Assembly (NCBI GenBank): GCA_041394945.1
Contig: JAWKHH010000001.1
Span: 1,922,001-1,986,000 of the forward strand
Length of the DNA: 64,000 bases
Origin: Bryobacteraceae bacterium
Lineage (GTDB): Bacteria; Acidobacteriota; Terriglobia; Bryobacterales; Bryobacteraceae
Reading direction: 5' to 3'
Positions within the stretch are counted from its first letter, which is position 1. Each line of letters opens with the position of its first letter. Both the position numbers and the translations under genes were made by a program. A model generated the notes under the pieces. It did no database searches. It saw nothing but the letters and a program-made list of their open reading frames with translations, and had not been told where the DNA came from. Below, piece by piece: positions 43,562 to 54,800 of the stretch.

Positions 43562-45205
43562 ATGAAGTTCTCCCATAGCCTGACGGCGGCCGCCGCGATC
43601 ATCGCCGCCGGCTGCGGCTCCGGCAACGGTCCGGACCACGCCTCCATGCTCATCACTCCGGAAGGCATTCTCGCCCATACCCGCACCCTTTCGAGCGACG
43701 AATTCGAAGGGCGCGCCCCGGGCACGGAGGGCGAGACCAAGTCCGTCGAGTACCTGGCGGGGCAGTTCCGCAGCTTGGGACTCGAGCCCGGGAATCCGGA
43801 CGGCAGCTATTTCCAGCGGGCGCCGCTCGCCGGAATCACTTCGAGCGTCACCGGATCCATCCGCGCGGGATCGCGGACCATCGCTTTGAATCCGCTGCAG
43901 GACTTCGTCGGTGTGTCGCGGCCGCTCCAGCCGTCGAACGAAGTCGCCAACTCCGACATCGTCTTCGTCGGCTACGGGGTGGTGGCGCCCGAATATCAAT
44001 GGGACGACTACAAGGGACTCGACGTGCGCGGAAAGACGCTCCTCATGCTCATCAACGACCCGCCAACGCCGGACGAAAAGCTATTCAAGGGCAAGGCGAT
44101 GACCTACTACGGCCGCTGGACCTACAAGTACGAAATCGCGAGCGAGAAGGGCGCGGCCGCTGCCATCATCATTCACGAGACCGGACCGGCCGGCTATCCT
44201 TTCGAAGTGGTGACCGGAAGCTGGGGTCGCGAGAACTTCGATCTCCAAGCCGGCGACGGAAACAAGGCTCGGGTGAAAGTGGAATCGTGGATCTCGCTCG
44301 ACAAGGCCAAGGAACTCCTCGCGGCTAGCGGCCACGACTTCGACACACTCAAGCAGCAAGCTGTGTCGCGGGACTTCCGCCCTGTCGTCATCGGGGCCAA
44401 AGCGACGTTGCGGGCCGTCAACAAGATCCGCAGCGTCGACTCTCGCAATGTGATCGCCCGGCTCCCCGGCTCCGACCCTACGCTGCGCGACCAATACGTC
44501 GTCTACTCGGCTCACTGGGATCACCTCGGCCGCGACCCCAATCTGCAAGGCGACCAGATCTTCAACGGCGCCCTCGACAACGCCTCCGGCGCCGCCGGCC
44601 TGCTCGAGCTCGCCAAGGCGTTCGCCGCGCTGGACCCGCGTCCCAAGAGGACGATCCTTTTCCTTTCCGTCACGGCCGAAGAGAAAGGGCTGCTCGGCGC
44701 GCGCTACTACGCCGCGCATCCGCTCTACCCGCTCGCGCGCACCGCGGCCAACATCAACATGGATGGCGTCAACCAGTGGGGCCGCACACGGGATATCGTT
44801 GTCGTCGGCCGCGGCCAGTCGACGCTCGAAGATACGCTCGAGCAGGCGGCCCGGCAGCGCGGACGCACGCTCAAGGACGATCCCGAACCGGAGAAGGGCT
44901 TCTACTTCCGCTCGGACCATTTCGAATTCGCCAAACTCGGCGTTCCCGCGCTCTACACAGATTCGGGCGAGGAGTACCTCGACAAGCCCGCTGGCTTCGC
45001 TGAAAAACGACGCTCGGAGTATACGGCCAACGACTACCACAAGGTCAGCGACGAAGTGAAGCCGGACTGGGATCTCACTGGAGCCGCCGAGGACCTGCGC
45101 CTTCTCTTCGACGTCGGCTACCGCGTCGCCGAGGACCCCAAAATGCCCGAGTGGAAGCCAGGCTCCGAATTCAAGGCCGTTCGCGAAGCGTCGCTCCAGC
45201 GATGA
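43562..45205 (+). CDS. M28-family metallopeptidase with PA domain, lipoprotein
   Basis: This is a 547-residue protein. A lipoprotein signal (MKFSHSLTAAAAIIAAGC) places it on a membrane. A PA domain sits at about residues 120-240. The M28 catalytic domain has all zinc-site residues: His318 and Asp320 (AHWDH), Asp339 (ALDNASG), Glu373-Glu374 (TAEEKG), Asp401 (NMDG) and His453 (RSDHFEF). These are aminopeptidases or glutamate carboxypeptidase-like enzymes. It is followed after 4 bp by the PHP-like gene. Confidence 0.93.
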   Translation: MKFSHSLTAAAAIIAAGCGSGNGPDHASMLITPEGILAHTRTLSSDEFEGRAPGTEGETKSVEYLAGQFRSLGLEPGNPDGSYFQRAPLAGITSSVTGSIRAGSRTIALNPLQDFVGVSRPLQPSNEVANSDIVFVGYGVVAPEYQWDDYKGLDVRGKTLLMLINDPPTPDEKLFKGKAMTYYGRWTYKYEIASEKGAAAAIIIHETGPAGYPFEVVTGSWGRENFDLQAGDGNKARVKVESWISLDKAKELLAASGHDFDTLKQQAVSRDFRPVVIGAKATLRAVNKIRSVDSRNVIARLPGSDPTLRDQYVVYSAHWDHLGRDPNLQGDQIFNGALDNASGAAGLLELAKAFAALDPRPKRTILFLSVTAEEKGLLGARYYAAHPLYPLARTAANINMDGVNQWGRTRDIVVVGRGQSTLEDTLEQAARQRGRTLKDDPEPEKGFYFRSDHFEFAKLGVPALYTDSGEEYLDKPAGFAEKRRSEYTANDYHKVSDEVKPDWDLTGAAEDLRLLFDVGYRVAEDPKMPEWKPGSEFKAVREASLQR

Positions 45206-45209
45206 TGAG

Positions 45210-48044
45210 ATGATGTTCACGATGAAGCAAGCCGCGATAGCCGCCCTGTTCGCCGTGTCCTCCGCCTTCTTCCTCTTCCGCGCTCCATCGGTTCGTTCGC
45301 AATCCGCGGCGGACCCCAACGCGAGCCGCGCCGCCGTCCGCATCCGCCTCGGCGTTAGTGACAAGGCGCCGTCGAAGTGGAACGGCGCCGTCCGCGCTGA
45401 AGCCGGCAAGGTCACCGAGTTGCGCTTGTGGCATCCGCGCAAGGGCGACCGTGTCGAGGGCGTCACGAACTTCGCCGTCGAAACGCGGCAAGGGCCGTTG
45501 TTTGTCAAGCGTCCCTGGGAGCAGCCGTTCGAGAAGGCGCAGGATCCCTATCTGACCGTCCCCGGCCTCGTCGTGGAACTCACCGGCTCGCCCACCGCTC
45601 GCGTCTCGGTTGAGACCGCCCAAGGCCGCTTCGCCGTGTCGCCATTCGCAATCGAGGCCGGCCAAACCCAGCGCTTCCTGGACGGCCGGGTACTCGTTGA
45701 CCGCGTGCCCGCGTCGGAAACCATATCTACAGCGGACACCGACGCAGACTTCGCGACCGTCGCAGCGCATCCTTCCGGCGAGGCCTGGACGGCGTGGGTC
45801 GAGTTCGCGAACGGCGCCGATCGCGTGATGGCCCGCCGCTTCGATGGCCGCACCTGGGCCGCGCCGGTCCAGGTTTCGACAGACCACAACGACATCTTCA
45901 TCGTGAAGGCCGCGCGCGATGGCAAGGGGGGCACGTGGTTCCTCTGGTCGGCGCAGGTCAACGGCAATTTCGACGTCTATGGCCGCCGCTGGAACGGCAC
46001 GGCATGGTCCGCGGTGGAGCGGCTCTCCGACGACGCCCAGCCTGATATCTACCCGGTGGCCGCGACGGATGCGGACGGCAACGCCTGGGTCGCGTGGCAG
46101 GGCTTTCGCAACGGAAAATCCGACATCTTCGCGCGCCGCTACAACGGTTCGTCATGGTCCACGGCGGAGCGCGTTTCCACGTCGCCGGCCAATGACTGGC
46201 AGCCCGCCATCGCTGCCGACAAGGCGGGCCGCGTCTGGATCGGATGGGACACCTACGACAAGGGCAACTACGATATCGCCATCCGCTCGTGGGCGAACGG
46301 TAAGTGGGACGCGCAGCAGAAGGTGGTCGACACGCCGCGCTTCGAAACGTATGTGACGCTCGCCTGCGACGAACAGAATCGCCTGTGGGTAGCGTGGAAC
46401 GAAGGCGGCTTCGAGTGGGGCAAGGACACCGGTTTCATCCCGAAGCAACAGGGCACGCCGCTCTACGCGGACCGGTGGCTCAACCTCGCCGTGCTCGAGA
46501 AGGGCGAATGGAAGAAGCCCGCGCAGGATCTGAACGCCGCGCTCCCGCGCGACATGCGCTCGCATAACGATCTGCCCTCGCTCGCCGCCGACGGCGCCGG
46601 ACGCATGTGGGTCTTCTTCCGCCACCGGACGGCGCGCATCCGCGACATTCCCAACGACGCACCCAACCATCGGTCGATGTGGGAGATCAACGCCATGGCG
46701 TACGAAGGTAGCCACTGGAGCCATCCGGTGGCGTTTCCCGGCAGCGAGGGCCGTCAGGACATCCGCGCCGGATTCGCCGCCGGCGCTCCCGGAACGCTGT
46801 GGGCCGCCTTCCCGACGGACCGCCGCGACTTCGAGGAGTTCCTCTACTCCCGTTCCGCGGTGAAGGCCGCGAGCCTCCCCGTTCCCTCCCGTGCCGGCGC
46901 GCCGCCGGTGCTAGTCGCTCGCGGCGAAGAGAAGCTCGAGACACCGCAAATCCACCCAAAGGAGACCGAGGATCTCGCGCGGATCCACGGCGAAGCCTGG
47001 CCGCTCGACGGCAAGACCTACCGCATCTATCGCGGCGACACGCATCGCCACACCGAGTTTTCAATGGACGGCAACAACGACGGTACGCTGCTCGACGCCT
47101 ACCGCTACGCCATCGACGCGGCCGCGCTCGACTATCTGATGGTCAGCGAGCACAACGGCGCCGGCGGCCCGGATAACGAATACCCGCGCTGGCTGCTGCA
47201 GCAGATGGTGGATGTATTTACGCTCCCCGGCGCCTTCGTTCCTCTGTACGGCTACGAACGCAGCGTCGTCTACCCGAACGGCCATCGCAACGTGATCTTC
47301 GCCAAACGGGGTAATCCGACGCTGCCGATTCCGCAGGCCGAACAGCAGGGCCGCGAAGGAGCCGCGGCGCTCTATGCGTATCTCAAGAAGTACGGCGGCA
47401 TCGCCATCTCGCACACGTCGGCGACATCGATGGGCACCGACTGGCGCGATAACGACCCCGAGGTCGAGCCGCTCGTCGAGATCTACCAGGGCGACCGCGT
47501 CTCCGCCGAATACGAAGGCGCGCCGCGAGCCGCCTACTCGGCCACGCTCTCCTCGGCTCCCGGCAACTTCCGTCCCAAGGGATACGTCTGGAACGCGTGG
47601 GCGAAGGGCTACAAGCTCGGCGTTCAAGCCGCCTCAGATCACCTTTCCACGCACATCTCCTACGCCTGCACCATCGCAACGGACTTCACGCGCCAAGGCC
47701 TCATTGATGCGATGAAGCTCCGCCACTCCTACGGCTCCACCGACAACATCGTGCTCGACTATCGCGCGCTCGTTCGCGGCAAGCAGTACTTGCAGGGCGA
47801 GGCGATCCGCGCATCCGGCCCCGTGCAACTGATCGTCAACGTCAAGGGAACGAGGCCCATCCGCCAGATCGACATCGTGCGCGACAACGAGTTTATCCAT
47901 ACGCGGCACCCGCTCACGCAGGAAGTCAACTTCACCTACCGCGACACGAAGGCGGTCGGCGCAAGGGAAAGCTATTACTACGTGCGCGTACAGCAGGTGG
48001 ACGATCAGATCGCCTGGTCCTCGCCGATCTGGATGAAGAAGTGA
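45210..48044 (+). CDS. Large secreted protein: beta-propeller-like repeats plus PHP/DUF3604-type hydrolase domain
   Basis: This is a 944-residue protein with a signal segment (KQAAIAALFAVSSAFFLF). Residues about 190-590 hold bladed repeats of WSAVERLSDDAQPDIYPVAA type, resembling a sialidase-like or exo-alpha propeller. Residues about 605-880 form a PHP/DUF3604-like metal-hydrolase domain: GDTHRHTEFS (His612, His614), VSEHNG and SHTSATSMG, with DHLSTHIS further on. The propeller likely binds a polymer, and the PHP domain hydrolyses a phosphate or phosphonate ester, but the substrate is unknown. The stop overlaps the sulfatase start (GTGA). Confidence 0.82.
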   Translation: MMFTMKQAAIAALFAVSSAFFLFRAPSVRSQSAADPNASRAAVRIRLGVSDKAPSKWNGAVRAEAGKVTELRLWHPRKGDRVEGVTNFAVETRQGPLFVKRPWEQPFEKAQDPYLTVPGLVVELTGSPTARVSVETAQGRFAVSPFAIEAGQTQRFLDGRVLVDRVPASETISTADTDADFATVAAHPSGEAWTAWVEFANGADRVMARRFDGRTWAAPVQVSTDHNDIFIVKAARDGKGGTWFLWSAQVNGNFDVYGRRWNGTAWSAVERLSDDAQPDIYPVAATDADGNAWVAWQGFRNGKSDIFARRYNGSSWSTAERVSTSPANDWQPAIAADKAGRVWIGWDTYDKGNYDIAIRSWANGKWDAQQKVVDTPRFETYVTLACDEQNRLWVAWNEGGFEWGKDTGFIPKQQGTPLYADRWLNLAVLEKGEWKKPAQDLNAALPRDMRSHNDLPSLAADGAGRMWVFFRHRTARIRDIPNDAPNHRSMWEINAMAYEGSHWSHPVAFPGSEGRQDIRAGFAAGAPGTLWAAFPTDRRDFEEFLYSRSAVKAASLPVPSRAGAPPVLVARGEEKLETPQIHPKETEDLARIHGEAWPLDGKTYRIYRGDTHRHTEFSMDGNNDGTLLDAYRYAIDAAALDYLMVSEHNGAGGPDNEYPRWLLQQMVDVFTLPGAFVPLYGYERSVVYPNGHRNVIFAKRGNPTLPIPQAEQQGREGAAALYAYLKKYGGIAISHTSATSMGTDWRDNDPEVEPLVEIYQGDRVSAEYEGAPRAAYSATLSSAPGNFRPKGYVWNAWAKGYKLGVQAASDHLSTHISYACTIATDFTRQGLIDAMKLRHSYGSTDNIVLDYRALVRGKQYLQGEAIRASGPVQLIVNVKGTRPIRQIDIVRDNEFIHTRHPLTQEVNFTYRDTKAVGARESYYYVRVQQVDDQIAWSSPIWMKK

Positions 48045-49381
48045 CCCGCCGTAACTTGCTCCAGGCCGCGGCGACTGCGGCGCTCGCGCAGCCGGCCGGC
48101 CAGCCGCCCAACATAGTCTTTCTGATTTCCGACGATCACTCCTGGCCCGATCTCGGCGCCTACGGCAACAACGCGATTCGTACGCCGAATCTAGATCGCA
48201 TGGCCCGCGAAGGCATGCGGTTCGAGCGCTGCTTCGTATCGTCGCCGCAGTGCAGCCCGAACCGCTCGTCGATCTTTACCGGCTGTACGCCGCACACTAC
48301 GTCGACATCGCGGCTCCACACGCCAATGCCGGACTGGGAGCCGTCGTTCCTCGAGCCGTTGAAAGATCGCGGCTACTTCGTGGGCGCCTTCCGCAAGGTG
48401 CACCAAGGCGCGTCCTTCGACAGGCGCTGGGACTACTACGGCGCGGCGAACAAGCCGTTCGAGGAGTTCTTCGAGAAACGGCCCAAGAACCGGCCGTTCT
48501 TCTTGCACGTCGGGTTCATCGATCCGCACCGGCCCTATGCCGACGGCGCCGTCTCCCCTCCGCACGATCCCGCTTCGATCCGCGTGCCGAAATATCTTCC
48601 GGATACGGAAGAGGTCCGGAAGGACCTCGCGCATTACTACGACGAGGTCGCCCGGATGGACGGTGAGTGCGGCCACGTTTTCGAACTACTGCGCAGGCAC
48701 GGCGTCGACGACAACACGCTCGTCGTCTTCACCGGCGATAACGGCCTGCCCTTCCCTCGAGCCAAAGGCTCCTGCTACGATCCCGGAATTCGTGTTCCGC
48801 TCGTGGTCCGCTGGCCAGGCCGGCTCACTCCAGGATCGGTGAACAACGAACTCATCAGCCACGTCGATCTGCCGGTGACATGGCTCGGCGCGGCCGGAAT
48901 TCCCAAGCCCGCCAAGATGCAAGGGCGGGACTTCCTCGGCCGCGGCCAGTCCACACGAGCGCCCCGCACCGCCATCTTCGCCGAGCGCAATTGGCACGAC
49001 AACTTCGACCCGATTCGCGCCGCGCGCACCGATCGTTACAAGCTGATCTTCAACGCCGCTCCGCACTTCCCGTACCGCCCGGCCTGGGATCTGGAAGGTT
49101 CGCCCTCGTGGGCGTCGTACCTCGCCGAGTCGCGCCGCGGCCGCCTCCCGCCCGAACACCGCCAGTTGCTCGAGCCCACGCGCCCCATCCTGGAACTCTA
49201 CGATTTGCAGAACGATCCTGACGAGTTCACCAACCTCGCCGGAAGCCAGGCGCACGCAGCGCCGCTCGAAGAGATGAAGCGGATCCTCAGCCAATGGATG
49301 GCCGAAACCTACGATTTTCTGCCGCCTGGGAAAACGCGCCCGAACGAACCCGGCGGGCGTGAATGGCCGCAGTCGTTGTAG
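48041..49381 (+). CDS. Sulfatase, Cys-type
   Basis: This is a 446-residue alkaline-phosphatase-superfamily sulfatase. The catalytic Cys71 sits in CSPNRSSIFTG, the exact C-x-P-x-R...TG pattern that is converted to formylglycine. NIVFLISDDHS at the start and DNGLP mid-protein supply metal ligands. A short signal-like N-terminus suggests periplasmic export. No formylglycine-generating enzyme lies nearby, so it must be supplied from elsewhere. It is the last of the M28, PHP-like and sulfatase run. It might desulfate sugars or aryl sulfates. Confidence 0.92.
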   Translation: MTRRNLLQAAATAALAQPAGQPPNIVFLISDDHSWPDLGAYGNNAIRTPNLDRMAREGMRFERCFVSSPQCSPNRSSIFTGCTPHTTSTSRLHTPMPDWEPSFLEPLKDRGYFVGAFRKVHQGASFDRRWDYYGAANKPFEEFFEKRPKNRPFFLHVGFIDPHRPYADGAVSPPHDPASIRVPKYLPDTEEVRKDLAHYYDEVARMDGECGHVFELLRRHGVDDNTLVVFTGDNGLPFPRAKGSCYDPGIRVPLVVRWPGRLTPGSVNNELISHVDLPVTWLGAAGIPKPAKMQGRDFLGRGQSTRAPRTAIFAERNWHDNFDPIRAARTDRYKLIFNAAPHFPYRPAWDLEGSPSWASYLAESRRGRLPPEHRQLLEPTRPILELYDLQNDPDEFTNLAGSQAHAAPLEEMKRILSQWMAETYDFLPPGKTRPNEPGGREWPQSL

Positions 49382-49384
49382 CCG

Positions 49385-51703
49385 CTAGTTCGTACCCACG
49401 CTGATCTGACGGGCCGCTCCGGAGCCCGCGATCCGAAACGTGTTGGCGCCTGGGAGCGCACCCATGACCAAGTCCACGCGCCACGTACCCGGGTATCGGG
49501 CATCCAGCGAAATCGCCCGCACCGAACCGCCGCCTTCGAGCACCTGTATATCGGGAGGAGCGTCTGTCATTGAAACCCCGCTCGCGTCGTTCATGCGAAT
49601 GTACAGCCGCAGCCGGCCGCCGGCGCGCGCCGACTCACCGATGGGCACAATCACGCTGATCGACGTGGCCTCCGCGCCGCGCACGGCGTACCAATAGGGA
49701 ACGCGAACATCCACGTCGGAATTGGCGCCACGGATCACCAGGAACCCGCTCTGCTCCCCCGAGATGCCGTGCTGCGTAAGCCGGACGGAGAACGTCTGAG
49801 ACTCGCCCGGCTGTAGCGTGAACTGGCTCGTGCCCGGCTCCGGCCCCACGCCCTTCAGCGGCACTACGCCCACCTGGTAGGTCTCCGGCGAACCGGTGAC
49901 ATTGGTCACCGTCAGTTGGCGCGATTCATTGACATCGGCGCCGCCAGCGCCGTAGCTGAGAGATGTCGGGAACGCCGCCGCCGGCGCCCGCAGCGCCCGG
50001 TCCAGGTTCAGCAACCCGGAACCCGCCTCGTTCGGCCCAACCACTTGCTCGTCCCGCCAAAGCAGCGATGTCGTATTCACGAGCAGCGACTTGTACTCAT
50101 GCGGCGAAAGGCCCGGCCGCGCGGCCTTTACCACCGCCGCCGCGCCCGCCACGATCGGCGACGAAAAGCTCGTACCGTCGATCAACGTGTATCCATCGGC
50201 TCCAAACACGTCGCCGGAAGCATTGCTATTCTGCGCCGCGGTGTAGACGTCTTCGCCCACCGCGACCAAGTCGACGCCGAGCGTGTTCGCCGATGTCGGT
50301 CCACGGCTCGAAAAGAACGCCACCGCGTACGGATCCACCGGCGCCGCCGACGGCTTGAATCGCAGCACGGCCGCGACGCCCGGTTGGTCGGCGATTTGCT
50401 GCTTGATCCGCAGGCCCGATGCGTTCGACACCATCAGCGACGGAAGCTGCGCGCTGCGGGGATCCCACGGCCCTACCGGCCGGTCATCCGTGTAGACGAT
50501 CGCACCCATGGCGCCAGCCGATTGTGCGTTGTTCAACTTATCCTCGAACGTGCACGTCCCGCGAAGGATCAGCACAATCTGTCCCTGAAACGCGTTGGCC
50601 GGAAAGCCGCCGCACGCCAAGCCGTTCCCGTCCGCGTTGGCGGCGTCGGCGAGTTCGCCCGTGATCGCTTCCAACGGCAGCGCGTTACCGGGGGGAAGCG
50701 CCCCGTAGTTCTGATCGCCCACCGTGGCGGCCGACATGAGGGTCCGGTCATTCCGGCTGGCGCCGACGTTGATCGTCGAGGGCGATTGGCTCGTGGAGCT
50801 GATCGACCCAGGGTCCGGGCCGTCATTGCCCGCCGCCTTCACCACGAGCACGCCGCGAGCGGCGGCGCCCTCAACGGCATCAAGGAGCGAATCGAGATCC
50901 GGCCGCACTTCTGGCGCGGAGCCGAAGCTCATGTTCATTACGTCCATACTGTCGTTGATCGCATCCTCAATGGCGCGCAGGATCACCAGGTCATTGGTGG
51001 TTCCGTCGGTACCGCCGAATATCTTGTACGAACCCAGATACGCCTTTGGTGCAAGACCCGACATCTCTCCTTGCGGCGACTCATGCACGACGCCGGCCGC
51101 GGCCATCGCCACCGCCGTCCCATGGCCGATCACGTCGCGCGGCGTGGAGACGCCGAGGCCGGAGAGGATGTTCTCGTAGCTTCGCGCCACGATGATCTTC
51201 CGATTCGTCCCCGCCAGATCCGAGTCGCGATTCCCGCGCGGATAGCCTGCAACCTGCGGCAGCGTCTCGTCTTGAAAACCAGGGTGCTCCCAATCGATAC
51301 CGGTATCGAGAATGGCAATCTTCACCCCGAGCCCGGCCTGATCCCGGCCCACCCGCGCCCAGGCATCCCACGCGCCCACGATTCCTGGCACGCGGTTCAG
51401 CAACAGCTTGCGTTCCCACACCGGATACACGCGAGCCACGCCGGGCACGCTTTCCCAGTCAGCGGCCGCGGAGCCAGGAGCATCGATCACGAATCCATCA
51501 AGCGCGCTATCGAACGAATCCAACACGCGCGCATGCCGCTGCTCCACCGCCTGCCGGGCGACGGCTTTCCGCTGCACCGAGGCCGTCCGCGCCTCGGTCT
51601 TGCTGGCGCCCTGCATCTTCAGGACGAACAGCCCGGGGACCGCTTCCGCCCACAAGGCGCTCCAGGCGAGCGCAAAAAGCACAAAAAACCGCATCATAGG
51701 CAA
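49385..51703 (-). CDS. Secreted S8 subtilase with PA insert
   Basis: This is a 772-residue protein. A signal peptide (FFVLFALAWSALWA) precedes an inhibitor-like propeptide (about 25-100). The triad is complete: Asp133 (AILDTGIDW), His194 (IGHGTAVA) and Ser512 (DGTSFSSP), with the oxyanion Asn293. A PA-type insert lies at about 355-445 between His and Ser. C-terminal beta domains run from about 585 to 772. It belongs with a paralogue 130 bp upstream on the same strand. It likely degrades proteins outside the cell. Confidence 0.93.
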   Translation of the reverse strand: MPMMRFFVLFALAWSALWAEAVPGLFVLKMQGASKTEARTASVQRKAVARQAVEQRHARVLDSFDSALDGFVIDAPGSAAADWESVPGVARVYPVWERKLLLNRVPGIVGAWDAWARVGRDQAGLGVKIAILDTGIDWEHPGFQDETLPQVAGYPRGNRDSDLAGTNRKIIVARSYENILSGLGVSTPRDVIGHGTAVAMAAAGVVHESPQGEMSGLAPKAYLGSYKIFGGTDGTTNDLVILRAIEDAINDSMDVMNMSFGSAPEVRPDLDSLLDAVEGAAARGVLVVKAAGNDGPDPGSISSTSQSPSTINVGASRNDRTLMSAATVGDQNYGALPPGNALPLEAITGELADAANADGNGLACGGFPANAFQGQIVLILRGTCTFEDKLNNAQSAGAMGAIVYTDDRPVGPWDPRSAQLPSLMVSNASGLRIKQQIADQPGVAAVLRFKPSAAPVDPYAVAFFSSRGPTSANTLGVDLVAVGEDVYTAAQNSNASGDVFGADGYTLIDGTSFSSPIVAGAAAVVKAARPGLSPHEYKSLLVNTTSLLWRDEQVVGPNEAGSGLLNLDRALRAPAAAFPTSLSYGAGGADVNESRQLTVTNVTGSPETYQVGVVPLKGVGPEPGTSQFTLQPGESQTFSVRLTQHGISGEQSGFLVIRGANSDVDVRVPYWYAVRGAEATSISVIVPIGESARAGGRLRLYIRMNDASGVSMTDAPPDIQVLEGGGSVRAISLDARYPGTWRVDLVMGALPGANTFRIAGSGAARQISVGTN

Positions 51704-51833
51704 GCTACCTCAGTGTCCCGCATTCTCCACGGTACGCCCGTACCGGGACTGCGACAGTGAGCCTCCAATCCTTCAAACCCGAAGGGGGAATTCGAGTTCC
51801 GCGGCCGATTCCGAGTTAACTACTATGTGACGA

Positions 51834-54800
51834 TCATTGCACAGGCAGATTGGCGACTTTCGCCGCAACGCCATTCACAGACAACGCCACGGGTTGTACG
51901 CCGCTGGGCGTATCGGCGGCCAGCCGCAGGTTGAGTTGGTAAAGCCCGACGAAACCCGGCGCCAGTCCGCAGAACAACACCTCCGCGGGCCGTCCGCCCA
52001 CGGTCACTTCGGCCGTCCCCGTGCAGGCCGATAGCGGCGATGCGCCAGACGGTTCGCCGCTCGCCGGAGTGTTCGTCACCGGACCGAGCCCGTTTGCATA
52101 GAGCTGGACCACGCCATTCGGTCGCGACCCGTTTTCCGTGGTGATCAGGCGGAACTCACCGTCAAGCGCCGCGGCGATCTGCCGGCCCGAAGAATCCGGA
52201 ATCTCAAACAACGCCGGAGAGAAGTCGTTCAGCCGCACCGTGAACAGCGCGCTCGAATACGCGTCGATGCTCACTTTCATCTGCGCCGTGTTGATGCCCT
52301 GCAGCTCCCACGGCAACTGCACGTTGATCTGGCCGTCGCTGACGAAATGCAGGCGGCCCGGCAGGCTCAGCCCGCGGGCGGGAACGTCGAAGCTCACACT
52401 GACGCCCGCAAGCGACAGCGGGAGCGACTGTGTCTTCGCCACCTGCAGGACGTCGCTCAATGCGCGCCCGAAGATGGACGCGTAGGAACCGGGCGCGACG
52501 CCCATCGTGCCTTCGTTGCTGGCCGCGTTCACAACCCCATTGGTCGCGATCGCCGGGCGCAGGTACGCCCGTCCCTGGAAATGGACCGTGAAGCCGCCGG
52601 CCTCCGCTGTGAACTCCTGTGCGCCAATCTGATCGCCGAGCGTCACCTGCGCGTTCACGATGCCGAGTTCGTCGGTTCGTTCCGTACCGACGAGGATGGT
52701 CCCGCCGCCAAGCGTCGAGTTCCATCGTGTCGCCACGTTCTGTACCGGCACGCCGAACCGGTCAACGATCTTGAACTCCAGCCGCTGCCTGGAACCGGTG
52801 ATTCCCGAGAACGGGGAGCCGCGCAAGGGAATCGCGTTCGCAGGAACGCCGTCGCCCACCAGGAACACATAGGGTACCCGCACCGGAACCGGACCGCCCG
52901 CGATCACCACTGCGCCCTCATAGATGCCGGGCTGCGGTCGCGTACCCTCCAGCCGCACCGTCACCAACCGCGATTGGCGCGAGCCGAGCGCGAATTGCGT
53001 TTCGCTGAGCGTGATGCGGGCTGCCGGCGTGGAGGTGCGCTCCTGCACTTCGAGAGCGAGATTCAGCGCCTCGCCGCCATGGTTGTTGATCCGGATCGAC
53101 CCGCTGAGCGGCAGCGTATCGCTGGCCAGGAGATAGCCCACCGAGATAGTGGACGGCTCCACCGAGATAGTCGTCCGCGCGGCGCCATCCGCCTGCACAC
53201 GCCCGGCGCCGACACCGAGCACCGACGCCGGAATCTCCCGGCCCTGTTCGTCAACATCCTTGAGATCGTTCACCGCCGTGTTCACCACCGCGGACTTCGC
53301 CTGTTCCGGAATCGCATCAGGGAAACGTTGTTTGAATAGGGCCGCCGCGCCGGCCGCCATCGGGGCGGCAAAGCTCGTGCCGCTCGCCGAGATGAACCGG
53401 TCCGCCGAAAACATGTCGCCGTTCGGGTCGAAGTTCTGCGTCGCCATGTAGACCGGATACCCCGGGGCCACCACCTCGGGTTTGATTTCGCCGCCTTCGA
53501 TCGACGGTCCGTAGGAGGAGAAGTACGCCACATAGCCTGGGTCGAATGGAAAGATGTGCGGCGCCGGATCGAGCGTTGCCACAGCGTCCGGATTCGAAGC
53601 CAGTTGTTGCCGCAGCGCCTCGCCGGCCGTGGCGCCGATCATTGCCGCCGGAATGCCGGTGTTCGTCAAACCCGACATCGCGAAGATAAAATCCGACCCG
53701 TCCTGCTGCTCGACAAGCATGCCGACCGCTCCGGCACGCTGTATGTTCACCGACTTCGTTTCGAACTCGCAACCCCCGCGCCGTACTAGCGCGATCGTCC
53801 CTGAGAGTGCCCCGGTGGCCAACGCCGTGCACGCCAATCCGTCGTCCTGAATAGCCGCCACGTTTCGCACCGGAGCCGTTAAAACGGGACTTGGCCGCGG
53901 ACTATCGCCGAATAGAATCCGCACGCCCTGCAGCGCCGACGGGCCACCGGAAACCGTCAGGGTCGCGAAGTACTGCTGCGAATTGGAGAACGATCCTACG
54001 GTGAGCGCCCGGGGAGCGGTTCCCGGCGAGTGGATCGAATTCAGCGCCGGCTGCGAGACAGCCCCGATGTCGCCGTCGTTGCCGGCCGCCGAGACAATCA
54101 GCAACCCCAGCGCGTTGGCGGCCCGGACGGCATCGGCGCGCGGATCGCATGCCTGGCTCGCCGGGAGTCCACAGAAACCGCCGGGATCCGATGGCGCGAA
54201 GATCGCCGGGGAGCCGAGCGACATCACCGCCATATCCATCCCATCGTTGATAGCGTCTTCGAGCGCGCTGATGATGGCGTCGTCAAAGGTGACGTCGTTC
54301 ACGCCCGGCGACCCGAAGATCTTGTAGTTGCCCAGGTACGCCTTGGGTGCGACGCCCGCCATTGACCCGAGTGGACTCTGATGACGCGCGCCGGCGGCGA
54401 CGCTCGCCACCGCCGTTCCGTGCCCCACGCGATCCCGCGGCGAAAGGTCATCCGGCCGCGAATCCTCGGGAACGTCTCCAAGCACCAGTATGTCGACGTA
54501 GCTGCGCGCGGCGATCACTTTGTTGTTCGTGAAATCGCACTCCGCGCCACGGCAGCGCGGAAATCCGGCCGGCACGGCGAGCGTCGAATCCTGAAACGCC
54601 GGGTGCGTCTGATCGATCCCAGTGTCGAGCACGGCGATTCGAACGCCCGTCCCCGCGCTTCCTTCTCCGCCCAACGCCGCCCATGCCTGCGGCGCGCGGA
54701 CCTGCTCCACAGCCGTGATCAGCGCGCGCTTCACCGGCTCCAACCGCACCGCGCGAACAACGCCCGGCATCGCACCGAGAAGCTGTTGATCCTCGGCGCT

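Noticed and set aside
45171..45887. Minus-strand frame opposite the PHP-like gene
   Set aside because: No ribosome site and composition typical of shadow frames; the plus frame has clear domains.
49916..51760. Long plus-strand frame of 614 residues opposite the first subtilase
   Set aside because: It is arginine-rich shadow sequence in GC-rich DNA, and the opposite frame has a full catalytic triad.
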